This document shows, piece after piece, positions 11,484 through 21,676 of a stretch of 64,000 nucleotides of DNA. How positions within the stretch are numbered: position 1 is the first letter of the stretch; each line of letters begins with the position of its first letter. The notes under the pieces are model-generated. The model ran no database searches. It had not been told where the DNA came from and worked only from the letters and a program-made list of their open reading frames with translations. The stretch is from Paragonimus westermani (Eukaryota > Platyhelminthes > Trematoda > Plagiorchiida > Troglotrematidae), in contig QNGE01000931.1 in the NCBI GenBank assembly GCA_008508345.1, positions 1 through 64,000 of the forward strand. Direction: 5' to 3'. A program made the translations under genes and the position numbers.

Positions 11484-11845
11484 CTGCTTTAACAGGCTTT
11501 CCGTCCGGCCCCTCATCTGTTTGTGGTAAGGAGGAGAGAGCTTTGATCAGATTATCAATTGTGCACTGATCCGCCTCAGACACCACGCTGGTAAACGTCC
11601 AACACAGACAGAAGATGAACACACTCTCTAACACATCCGCACTCTCCATTGTCAACTCGTCTGCGGACTCACGGCTCTGGCCTTGTGAAGCCATCTGTGA
11701 TAAAGTTGGTGGGGAAGCCAGATGTGGTTGGTTTGATGATGATGGTGGCTGTGGTGATACCGGATTACTAGTCGAAAGTACCGATGCAGATACCGATGAT
11801 GTAGCCTGATCCGGATACGACGGCTTGGTAGCGTCCATGTAGGTT
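11484..11845 (-). CDS. DNAH10: Dynein heavy chain exon: end of AAA2 with Ser/Pro/Gln-rich insert
   Basis: One base completes a Glu codon; then 120 codons and one base follow. The first ~70 residues are low-complexity (SSVSASVLSTSNPVSPQPP, then LASPPTLSQMASQGQSRES). After this comes conserved-looking sequence LESVFIFCLCWTFTS…DNLIKALSSLPQ, which fits the dynein stretch between AAA2 and AAA3. The acceptor is TTGATCTAG above 11845 and the donor is CAG|GTACAT at 11483. Phase fits both neighbours exactly, so the insert appears to be translated. It lies in a part of the motor where other chains are compact, and looks lineage-specific. Confidence 0.8.
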
Positions 11846-12378
11846 CTAGATCAATAGAATAAAGACATCATGTGTAAACTTAGAAATTCAGGGATATTTT
11901 GATAGTCCGACTCTGACCGGACGACATGACGAAAGCATATCGCACAAGACAGTGTAACATAGTACAGCATACTGACAACTTCGTATTTCAGTGTGTTAAC
12001 AACCAGTAAATCATGCGTTTCCTCTTACTTGCATATCACTGTCTGTCCATTAATGCACGTGACATGAACATTACTGTTCCGGTGGTCGATGGTACTTGAC
12101 CTACTCAGTCATCCACTAAGGATCTTCCAATTACAACTTGACTTTTTCTAATCTCGTTTTGGCCCACTATTAGCTCAGTTGGATGATCTCATCAGTTGGG
12201 CTCTTGGGCGGTTAGACAGAGCTCCTAACTAAACGATTAGGGAAATTTCTCAAACGACTTAAACACTGCATCAGGCTGGAACGGTTTTCTTATAGAACAA
12301 GAGTAGATGATAGCAAATGAAACACGAACACACTCTGACCGGTGGTTAATCGTCTCAGCCATTCAAGCTAGCAGACAG
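11846..12378 (-). other. Dynein intron, no recognised feature
   Basis: Start of the 8.7-kb intron that separates the two exons carrying low-complexity inserts. No gene is seen. A string near 12170 (TTAGCTCAGTTGGATGATC) resembles a tRNA A-box, but no B-box or fold follows. Confidence 0.5.
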
Positions 12379-12610
12379 ACAGCAATACATCAGTGGTTCA
12401 CATCGATGCTTGGTTGCTGTGCCCCAATGGAGAGAAAAAGAAACCCTGGTTAGGAAAACTAAGGGAAAACAAGGTAGGATATAGCCACCAAGAACATCTG
12501 TGTCTACGTTCAAACACTCTACATCAAGACACTTGCACCTTGAAAACAACTAACCGTTATTAACAAAATGGCCTACGCTGTCCAGCGTCATTAAATGCAC
12601 TCACTACACA
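12379..12610 (+). repeat. Interspersed repeat shared with 52419-52690
   Basis: Blocks such as CATCAGTGGTTCACATCGA, ATGGAGAG followed by an A-rich run, a middle block around CTACGTTCAAACA, and CATTAAATGCACTCAC recur in the same order and orientation at 52419-52690. The match is diverged, but order and spacing agree. The other copy lies inside a rearranged gypsy element. Confidence 0.6.
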
Positions 12611-12639
12611 GACAACTCGACCAAACAACAACATTCAAG

Positions 12640-13260
12640 CCACTAAGTTCGGTTAGTCGTCATCTCACCTAAAGTCTCCAACCACCGACTCGGGGAGTCG
12701 CGAGTTCCTAGGCCCGGAAGACAAACCCTACCTACAGTGGTCAACCCCATTCATTCATGTACGACTTCATTTCTGCACGCTAAGTCATCATCTGTTCGCA
12801 TGCATCTTACGCCGGTCGGCTGTGGTGTTGGCAAAGAATGGTGGATGTGGCAGGCGATTAACTGACATCCTTAGTACATGGCCTAGCCATTCAAATCTCT
12901 GTAAACATAAGGAGTGAACAATCAGTGCCAAACATCCGCTTTATAACCTCTTCGTTGCTTACTCGTTGCCGTCACTTGATGCGAGCGATCGAACGTAGGT
13001 ATCGGCGGTCAAATAAGCGAAGGCTGTTCTCATCTTCTACCCGGAGCAGTTTCGGAGCTGCGAAGTAGCATGACCATCACTGTCGCCTTACATACTCGAT
13101 CTCTGAACCCCAGAGAGATACCTCTGTCGCCAGAGGTGACGTAGGTCAACGAATACCGCATTGACCTCAGAGGTACTAGCTTCTATTTCATCCCCCATAC
13201 GACCGCTGCCGACGCAACTTCCAAAGTAAATAAACTGGTTAATAATCCCCACAACACCAT
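12640..13260 (-). mobile_element. LINE 3' end relic, fluke RTE-like type
   Basis: On the minus strand decayed frames read NQFIYFGSC…GSGRMGDEIEA, then FEWLGHVLRMSVNRLPHPP. This matches the C-terminus of the LINE protein usually written 'F-Y-L-G-S … E-I … R-W-L-G-H-V-L-R-M … R-L-P', found beyond the reverse transcriptase. Many stops and frameshifts are present. A 3' untranslated-like tail follows towards 12640 with the string GGAACTCGCGACTCCCCGAG, which I associate with trematode LINEs (from memory). It is a 5'-truncated, dead copy. Confidence 0.65.
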
Positions 13261-15350
13261 TAGTGAATATCAGATCTGCGTAATCACATCAGTCCTACAG
13301 AAACACTTTGCAATCTGAAGCTACAAAACGCATTCCGAAGTCTTTAGCAGTGCGCGACATGTTAGTCTGGTCGCTGGAATATACTTAAACAGTGTAATTA
13401 ACATTGAAAAAAGTCACGCGTGTTCCGTCTTATTTCTAGGTGACAGGAGAACATCACTCAGCAAGGCTTAGAAGCGGGGTCATAAAATCAACAACGAGTG
13501 CTGTTTTGTAACATCTGGCAGATACGAGTCACAATATGAACCCCAGTAGCCTTTTCCTGTCATCCACGGATCGCCCAGACAACAGTCCGGGCCAGTGTAA
13601 CACCAAAACAGAAACTTCTGAACCAATAGCCATGCGATCACACTATTCTGCCGTAAGGAGTTCATTCAAGCTCTTTGACTCTCTTGGCCAATCCGTCTAC
13701 CTGTCTACCCACGAACACACATTTCATACATCCTGAGTTAACATTGGCAGATTGTCCGAAGCACCCTACTTGTAGATGGGATTGATTTTGTTGCCTCCCT
13801 TTGTTCAATTGTGACGACATTTTCCTCACATTTTGATGAATATTATTTAACCGTTAGAAGTCTAATGTCCTAGTAATGAATTTCTCGTTAGCTGGTTCTT
13901 ATTCTACATTTCGGATTAGTTGGAAGTGATGTTGAATAGGTTGAGTTTGTAAATCTAGATCAGACCAAGTGGATCGAGGTCGGTGCCATCGGCTACTATC
14001 ACGATACCGAATGCCTGTCAGTCTTCTAGTGATAGCTCACAGTTGAGTTCACCGATAAGGTATAAAGTGCTACTACAAACAGCGATCTCAGTGTGCTTCG
14101 TTTGGTTGATTGGAGGTCGACCTCGAGCGGGCTACGTTGGATGAGAAAGTGCGAAAACGTCTGAGACCGCGCCTAGTTACAGTCGGATTGGCTAACTGTT
14201 CGCCTTGGTCGTATGTGTCTTCAGCGAAAAATGAAGCTGGGAGTGAAGCCGTCTATGTTGGTGTTCGACTGGAGCTCAACCTTTTGGCCTCATGAATTCC
14301 CAGATCTTGAAGGTGGGAATGTAACTACCGAGTCCTCTGACTTAAAGCGAACCCGACTGCATCTACTTCGACCGTACTTCTGACAGCAGAGCTCTTTGAA
14401 AGAATGATGTCTGTCAACTGTACTGCTAATATTTATCTGCTATAATCTGCTGTGAACTTTTGTTGACATGCAACTAATTTGCTGAAGTGTATTGGTCAAT
14501 TAACCACGCTGCATAGACTACGATATTTGTGTCACGTGATCTGCATGTCAGCCGAGCGTTTCCCCTACGGTCTACCATATATTGAGACCGACAATAGTTG
14601 AGTAAAACCAACCAGTGGTCAAGCAACCAGGTGGTCACGAAATATGAAGATCCTGGCTGTTCCATTGAGCAAAGCAAAGTCAGTAGAGGTCGCCTGCCTG
14701 GCTGAGGTCCTCATGATCACTCAGGTCGCTGAGTGGAAGAGCTATCCGTGATAAAAGTGTGCCGTAATCAATGGCGTGCTTGCATTCGTATCACTTCTAG
14801 TTCTTCCGCTTGGTATTCTTTTTTACTATTAATTTCTAACCTTTCCGATAACGCCTTCCTCCGCTAGGATATTCCACGTCAGTGTTGAGGTGAACGGTGG
14901 TTCCAGTCACAGTATGTTCTGGTCAGGCTCATGGCCGTTGTGATGATGCGGAAGAGGTAGTAGAGGGTGACAACGATTGGGTTGTTAAAATCTGTTCAGG
15001 TTGTAACCAAACCCATATGTCCCCCCGTACTTTGTAATCCCACCTATTCCCTATTTCATCCGTTCTACACCAAAATTCGTACTTTTAAACTGTTATATTC
15101 GGTTAATCAAGACGACAGCCTCTTTGTTGATGTACACTTTCCATTGTGTTCTGCAACTGATGTTAGTTCGTCCGTTCATCCCTTATCTCCAACGGTTTAA
15201 CAGGTTCTTTCAGTAATTGCGGCTTTTCGTTCATCGGTGCTTTGTTGCATTAGTGACATTTTTCTATTTGCTGCATATGGGACTTTAGTTTTAGACAGTT
15301 CATTGGTAGACTTGTTTCTCACTAGGGCTATCTACTGTTTCCTAGTGACC
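13261..15350 (-). other. Dynein intron, no recognised feature
   Basis: Only short unsupported open frames, for example 13536-13736 and 14110-14295 on the plus strand. No family was recognised. Confidence 0.4.
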
Positions 15351-15646
15351 AACTGTATTGAGGACAGACGGCCGCACTATGCTACTTACACCATCACTAT
15401 TCAGTAGTGAGACAAGTACGGGATAGATACGGGAAGGATCATTGGACGGCAGCATCACATGGAATGGCTTTTGATACATGAAGAAATTAAGCACTGGCAA
15501 CCATAGCGACTGGGACGTTCTGAGACCAGTGTTTTGTACAAATGAGTGTTTTTGTTCGTAGTCCGGTTGAAACGCATAACCCGTGTACTGGTTTTCCCAA
15601 ATAAATAACCTTTGTGCCATTCGCGTTCTCGGTTCACAACACAACC
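15351..15646 (-). repeat. MITE-like 300-bp repeat, copy 1 (minus)
   Basis: Reverse-orientation, diverged member of the family at 38101, 41479, 45194 and 56711. On the minus strand it starts with GTTGTGTTGTGAACC and ends near CTCAATACAGTT, corresponding to the ends of the other copies. An open frame here (SFV..., LPSNDPSRIYPV) is conserved between copies only because the DNA is repeated. It shows no sign of being a gene. Confidence 0.7.
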
Positions 15647-16869
15647 AATCACCAGCTCGCTCTTAGGTAAACTCGCTTCAACTTTGTTTTCTACTCGCGT
15701 AACAGCTAAACGATGTCTTGTAAACCCTCCACCTTAGATACTGACCCTGTTTGCGCTCCGACTCTTACGTTGCTTTAGACTGCGTTGGCCACATTTTTAG
15801 CACATTATTCAGCCTACTGATTCTGTACAGTTAGGGTTCCCATGAGAAATTACAGTTTGGCACTACATTAAACCATTGTCTTCGCTGTCGTCTCCAACTA
15901 TGGATTCACTGCAATGTCATTTGAGCTAGTTGGTGCAAACTATTTGTTCCAGCGACATTGAGACATTGCGCCTATTTATCATCAGACGTGATTCTGTCGA
16001 CTACGCCTTACCGATCGATTCCAAGGTCGTACAGAATCTAAACCTAACGTGCAGCAAGATGTGTCCGAGTGTTTGCGATATGTAACAGCTGTGTTGCAGA
16101 AACTTGGTTGGACACTTTTGATGGCTCCACATGTACAGTGACATTTTGTAGGTTGATCCCTGTGCTTTGCTCAATCTTGTTTAAAACACGAGTTCCAGCT
16201 GGTCCATGTTGAACACTCACGGCTATTCAACTAAATCTTTCAAATTATTTATTATGTAGATCAGAATCCGATGATGCATCATACCAGTGCACATGCACAC
16301 ACTGAGAATCTGTGTTAATTGTTCGATAAGTATTAGGTACCCTCGCGACATAAAATGAAAAGATACTTTTACGGGCATTAACTTCGAAAGCGCTTCAAAA
16401 AAAACCCTATAGGTAACACTAGTTAGAAAAGTGATGTCCTGTGATACATTTTTCAAGAACACCAGCCCCACACCATTTTGACTGCAACAACAGTTGGAGG
16501 GAAAAGAATGATTCATTCGAATGGGAAATCGCCCAACCAAAACATATCGTTTTCTGAATAATGAGGGTGTTAAGGTACCGTGGTTAGTACGGGAGTCATT
16601 TGTCGGCAGCGGCCGCTCTGGGTGTTCGTAATAACACGTTCACTGGGGGCGGAGTGTGAACTTTTCCCAAATTTTGTTTGTAGATATTTGAAAACGAAGT
16701 GTTCCCTCACTAGAACTCACCTTCATAGTTTTCTGACTGTTCTTATCACATCAAGGGTAGTTACCTTGTCCGGTTACATATAAGACAACGGGTCGAGTTT
16801 CTTTTTACCACAGAACGGCGATAATTGCTGCTTGTGTAGCCGTTGAACAGCGATCAGAGTGCCCGAATA
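15647..16869 (-). other. Dynein intron, no recognised feature
   Basis: No gene, RNA or member of the repeat families described here was recognised. Confidence 0.4.
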
Positions 16870-17010
16870 GGGAAACATCAACGTTCACTCCTTATTTCGT
16901 CCTGGTGCTGTCAACTGGGGAATCAGCACAAGTCTTACATAAAGCGTGGTATACTTTAACTGCAGTCAATTTCGATCAGTAGGCGAACGTACCGACGTAT
17001 TTTCTCAAGG
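16870..17010 (+). repeat. Repeat pair member (with 19755-19905)
   Basis: The blocks TCAACGTTCACTCC, GTCCTGGT and CAATTTCGATCAGTA, then a CAGACGTATT-like string, match 19755-19905 in order and orientation. Family unknown. The pair is 2.9 kb apart with the Penelope-like RT relic between them, so they might be terminal repeats of that element. Confidence 0.5.
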
Positions 17011-18443
17011 TGATTCCACTAATTGCGACCAGAACACTACCAATAAGGGATGCGACTAGTGTGTTCAAACCTGAAGTAGATTGTTTCACCTAGTGAGGAG
17101 GGCAGCTGAAAGTTACGGATAAGGTTGTAAACAGATTCGTTTTGCCCGCGTGAAAATTCATTGGTTTACCATTACTTTTGGCTAGTCTGAATCATTCTTT
17201 ACTGATATACATCCTTCGTCAGCTCTTTCGTAACCAACTCAAAGCATCAATTTCAAGGTGTTGCTGCTTTAAATGCAGTAATATTACAACTATTGGTTTC
17301 CGTTTCTCTGGATAGCGGCGCTTGAATTCACTGCACGCACTCTGCAAACCCGAGCCTGACAAATTCAGAAGAATCAATTCTGCTTTACCGAAGCCCCCAA
17401 CACCATCATTTAGGTACTCTTACCAACTGGTTGTGCAAAACTGAGAATTGACAATGTGATAGGCACCTATAGGTCACCGAACACATCGGTAGGTTGACAG
17501 TTGTAGCCTACACTAGCGCGATGTCGCAGTCCATTAAAGGCGCCAGGTGCTGAAGGGACTGAAAGCAAACATTCAACCGGGTAACTGCAATCCGTCACCT
17601 TGGCCGGTAAAGGCTCACATTAAAATGACTCGAACCCAGTGTCTCGGCGCATACGGATTTCTTCCTTTTCCCCGCCACACCAACTGGTTTTTGTTCCACA
17701 GGTGTTGTGTGTACATGTGTGCATTTGCGCAAATAAACCTCTCACTCTGGCAAACAGTTTGTAGAACCCTTTCGGTACCACCTGGTATGGGCGCGAGTTG
17801 TAGTTTCTAGTGTGGTGTGGACGCGTCATCCACGTTTCTGCTGCTTAATTCAGTAATCTGAACAATACAGTTAGAAGACGAACGTTTTCGTGTTGACTGG
17901 TCATTACCAACTAACCAATAACGCGGGGTATTTTCAGTTTGACGTCTGCAGTAGTTGGTGGGGGATATGAATAGAGAAACGAAAAACAAAAACACTGAAT
18001 TGCGTGGTCGGAACGACACCCACTGCAACTTAGGCCCATGACAAACTAAGGTTCACAAGTAAGTGCTTTTGTACACAACACAAGTTGGAACCAGTTTATC
18101 GCGACGGCTTCAGTAAATTTTAGGAATCGTGGGTTGGGGTGGCGTACTATGACAGTGAAGGCTGGGGTCAATTCCATGTTACGGTCAGTTGATAGGATGT
18201 GTCGTCCGATCGACGAAGCCGGGGGCTGACGATTCTCTGTGACTACAGTGTCTGTTTGTGAGACCTGTTTGTGAACTTAATTAGGTACCTGGTCCTTCTT
18301 TATGGAGACTAGTGATCTATCGGTTCCGACTTGTAGCTTTCTCCGCATTTACATACGAATTCTTGTACACGGTGTGATTTTGCGCCGATAGGTTGGTCTA
18401 CTTTGATTGTAGGCACAGGTAACATGTGAATCTGATTAAAGAC
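17011..18443 (-). other. Dynein intron, no recognised feature
   Basis: Short overlapping open frames only. Lies between a repeat and the Penelope-like RT relic and could be eroded element sequence. Confidence 0.35.
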
Positions 18444-19060
18444 TCACAATTCGGTAGAGTTGTACGTCTGTTTCATCGGAGAGGCAGTTGGTTGGGTTGT
18501 CCTTAACGTCACATCCCCTATGAAGGGCAGCTCAGTATACGCTAATTTCCTGAAGACCTCATCATTCTTACTGATTTTAGATTTCTCTTCACTGTGACGC
18601 TGAATAAACCATCTGTGGTGCCCATTACTCTCCAGGGTCGCCCTGAGCACTTCAAGTTCCTGCTCAATACAGTCAGATGTAGAGATGCGGCGTACTTTGG
18701 TGAGCAATACTCTTGTCACACACCGTTTATATTTCAGCGAATTGGTTGGTTTCCTACTAACGTTACGTTTTGTTGATCTGTCACTCCTTCGTGCGATGAG
18801 TCTGTCCAAGTAAGCATACTTCCATCAGCCTCTGCTTCACGAGTCACCGTGAGATTGAGGTGGACGTCGTCAACCAGCAGGGTAGATGGTTCTAATAGCT
18901 CCCGATCTTTGGAGAAGTCCAAGATGTCATCTACATGGACTCTGTGGTCTGACAGTTATGAAATGTTATCACTAAGTTGTCCTCCTACCATGATCATGAA
19001 AGAATTAGTGAGAAGAGGGCCCAATGGGTTACACATCGCTATTCGGTCAACTGGTCTGTG
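18444..19060 (-). mobile_element. Penelope-like reverse transcriptase relic
   Basis: Read on the minus strand across frames, the motifs appear in the correct order for a Penelope-like RT: MCNPLGPLLTNSF (usual MGSPLGPLxAN), HVDDILDFS (usual RYVDDIF), VDDVHLNLTVTREAEADG (usual LNxxHxNLxFTxExExdG), NVSRKPTNS (YRKPT), then KRCVTRVLL, EQELEVLRATLESNGHH and AYTELPFIGDVTLR, the connector towards the endonuclease. At least two stops or frameshifts break it, and MGS and RYV are altered, so it is inactive. No GIY-YIG domain was seen after it. Confidence 0.65.
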
Positions 19061-19754
19061 CAATGTGTTTTTGGAAATTAAAACAGTCAGTTAAAAAGTA
19101 GTTATCGGATAATCTTTTGGGATGTGAATAGGGCGGGGGGGTATTTTTCATAATAATCCGTCCACACGCAAAACCGCCAGTTTCTCTCTAAGGGACACTG
19201 GTAAGGGGAGATTGAACATCCTTAGAGCATATATGTTCATTCTTGATATTGATATGGTCCAACCCATCCACAAGTTCCACCGAGTCTTTCATACTCTATC
19301 TATCAAAGTTTAGTATTAGTCAACCATTTTACCAGTTTGTACTGAGGTGAACGATACATGGCTAATATCGGTCGAATTGGCATTGAGAAGACCGTACATT
19401 TGAGGAATCGAGCAACCGCCTGGTTTTAGGTGTTTGTAAACCTTCTCATCTATCCAGCCATGTGACAGGTTTTTTCTTGCACTAGACCAATGTTCTCTAC
19501 CTTGTTAAGCTTTCTAAACTTTCGTCTACCATTCAGGGTTGATAATCGATAACTTGCTTCAGTGACGGTATCAGCGCAGACTGGCGGAAGTTTGCGTGGT
19601 GTGCATGGTGGAGCGTATTGTCAGGTTGCCCCTCAAAGTGGGGATAGAGAAACTCTGTCATATCAGTCACCGCAACCGCACCTTGTGCGCTAAGGCAGTT
19701 GAAAACCACGTACACAGAATGAGCTGTCCTCCCGGGTGCACACAAGCACTGACC

Positions 19755-19905
19755 CTCAATAACTTGCAATCAACGCTCATCGCCTGTGTAGTCCTGGTAG
19801 GGTCAGTTGATAAATCAACACAATTCTTACCGAAAACATACTGCGCTTTTACCGCAACCAATTTCGATTAGTATGCAAATGTACAGACGTATTACGGTAA
19901 TTGTC
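19755..19905 (+). repeat. Repeat pair member (with 16870-17010)
   Basis: Same ordered blocks as 16870-17010, ending in CAATTTCGATTAGTATGCAAATGTACAGACGTATT-like sequence (positions about 19859-19893). Function unknown. Confidence 0.5.
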
Positions 19906-20577
19906 GGAGCAGTAACTGAAACACCATTATCATACGCGGTTACACAGAACAAATCGGGGTTTGGTTGTATCGATTTCTGAATCATAGAGGTAGAAGATAC
20001 GAATGAGGCCTAATTCATCGGGTTTTACTATAAGAGAAACATGGTGTTCAAACGATGACATTCAGAGGAGAAACAAGCTTGTATGCCGCTGGTGCAAACG
20101 ACGAAGGTTCGTGTGATGAAAATTTACTCGATTCACTGCCTATTCAAACCTCAACACAGCAGAAGGTCTAATAGGGGGCCAATCTAAATGTCACGTTAAA
20201 TATACCTCATTATGTTTGGACGAACAGTCTCAATGTTACGCCTTCTGTTATTCGCTAATTTCTTTGTTCTGTATTGCATCACTTAACTTGCAGTTCACGG
20301 CTTTGTATGTACCAATAAGATCAGCTAATGACAGACTGTGATTTCGTTAATACTCGTGTACATCCATAAATTCGGCTATTCGTCTCGTGAACATTAACTG
20401 CTTACTGCCACCAGTATGACGTCTTCTTATTACTTGTCTGGGAGGTTTCAATTCAAGTACGATTTCTAGAGCTATTCGAAGTCCCTAATTCCGAGTAGTA
20501 CAGTTCGGTTCCTTAAGACAGGTTCCGTAAATGCAAAACAATGAACTCAAAAATGAATTTAAAAAACAGATACTTAC

Positions 20578-20993
20578 TCAACCTCAACATGACGTAGTCC
20601 CTCCGTAACTATCTTCTCTGTCCCAGGTAGTGCACCAATATCCAGTTGACTACGTAACAAAGTACACAACTGGACAATCAGATTCATACGTACCAGTGGA
20701 TGAACCAGTTTGATTTTTGGTAAACCAGAAGATGAGTTGCCGGAATCTTTAGAACCTCCCATCCCACTCAGACCACCACCAACACCGGCAACTTTACCTG
20801 TAGCCCCCTCACTATCTTTGCTGTTTCTTGCAGTTCTGTCATGCGCTCCCACTTGAGTTGTCGCTGTCGCGGCCAACAGGCGACTAATTCCGGTGGGGAG
20901 GGTACCATCAAATATGTAGTCCATGATGACACCTACGTACTTGCTGAACAGTGCATTGAGAATTGTGTTCACATTAGTCGATGTATCGGAAAC
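20578..20993 (-). CDS. DNAH10: Dynein heavy chain exon: AAA2 small domain with Gly/Ser insert
   Basis: 138 codons plus two bases. Conserved parts are LNALFSKYVGVIMDYIFDG, corresponding to 'LFxKYVPxxxDYIxxG' after AAA2, and HPLVRMNLIVQLCTLLRSQL, corresponding to the 'xLNMVxQLcxLLdxLL' helix. Between them sits an insert of about 50 residues, rich in Gly, Ser and charged residues (VAGVGGGLSGMGGSKDSGNS). The acceptor is CATCCACAG above 20993 and the donor is GTAAGTA at 20577. The start follows a codon boundary (…NSW |) of the AAA2 exon, and the end supplies two bases for the exon at 11484-11845. Confidence 0.85.
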
Positions 20994-21000
20994 CTGTGGA

Positions 21001-21494
21001 TGGCAGCCAGATTGAAAAAAATAGTTAACTAAAACAGGTACATCCATGTGTAGGCAAACATCTATCCAGGTGGTTTGAGACCAGTCTTTCTCAAGCTTCA
21101 AAAAGAACTACATTACTTAGTGACTAGCCATTAAAAAATCCTCTCGTTACTGGTTTATGCCATTGGATCCATGTATTAGACTGATTGGTTCATGGGTGTT
21201 TGTTCATCTGTGTGGGTTTCATTAACATTAATGTTATTTTCCATACTGAGTGTAAATGTGAACAGAGAGTAAGATTACAGGCTACCAGTTTCGGTCAGAG
21301 AAACGATAATCACAGAAGAATTGGGGGTGGAATGTAGCATTATTGGTGTGGTACAGCTCTCGACACTCCATCTGTAAATGGGCTCAACAGCTCTCAGTTT
21401 ACTGGATCTGGATGATAACTTCGCCTGATCTGAATCACCTGCTCCTGACTCGAGGACAGGTTTAGGTGGCTCTGATATCACAGTGACCTAAATT
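21001..21494 (-). other. Intron flank next to the gypsy insertion
   Basis: Intron sequence between the dynein exon and the left LTR. A minus-strand frame at 21275-21481 is open but matches nothing and is not counted as an exon. Confidence 0.4.
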
Positions 21495-21660
21495 TGTAGA
21501 AGAAGTCAAGTGGTGATATCAAGAACGGTGTATTCACTACACGACAGATTGAATCTCAATAATGTCTTAATGCGAATCAATATATATGAGACAAAAATAA
21601 CTTCCTTGACTTTGATTGGCTTGCGTCCCGTCACTCGTTCTTATTGGTTGGCACCGTCCA
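21495..21660 (-). repeat. 3' LTR of the gypsy element
   Basis: 166 bp, the downstream LTR in element orientation. It differs from the other LTR by one base (A here, G there, at the TTATTGG/TTGTTGG string). The gag-pol stop is only 16 bp inside it. Confidence 0.93.
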
Positions 21661-21676
21661 CTTCCTTCGTTGTTTT

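Noticed and set aside
12165..12215. tRNA-like A-box TTAGCTCAGTTGGATGATC
   Set aside because: No B-box at the right distance and no cloverleaf. Probably chance or a fully eroded tRNA relic.
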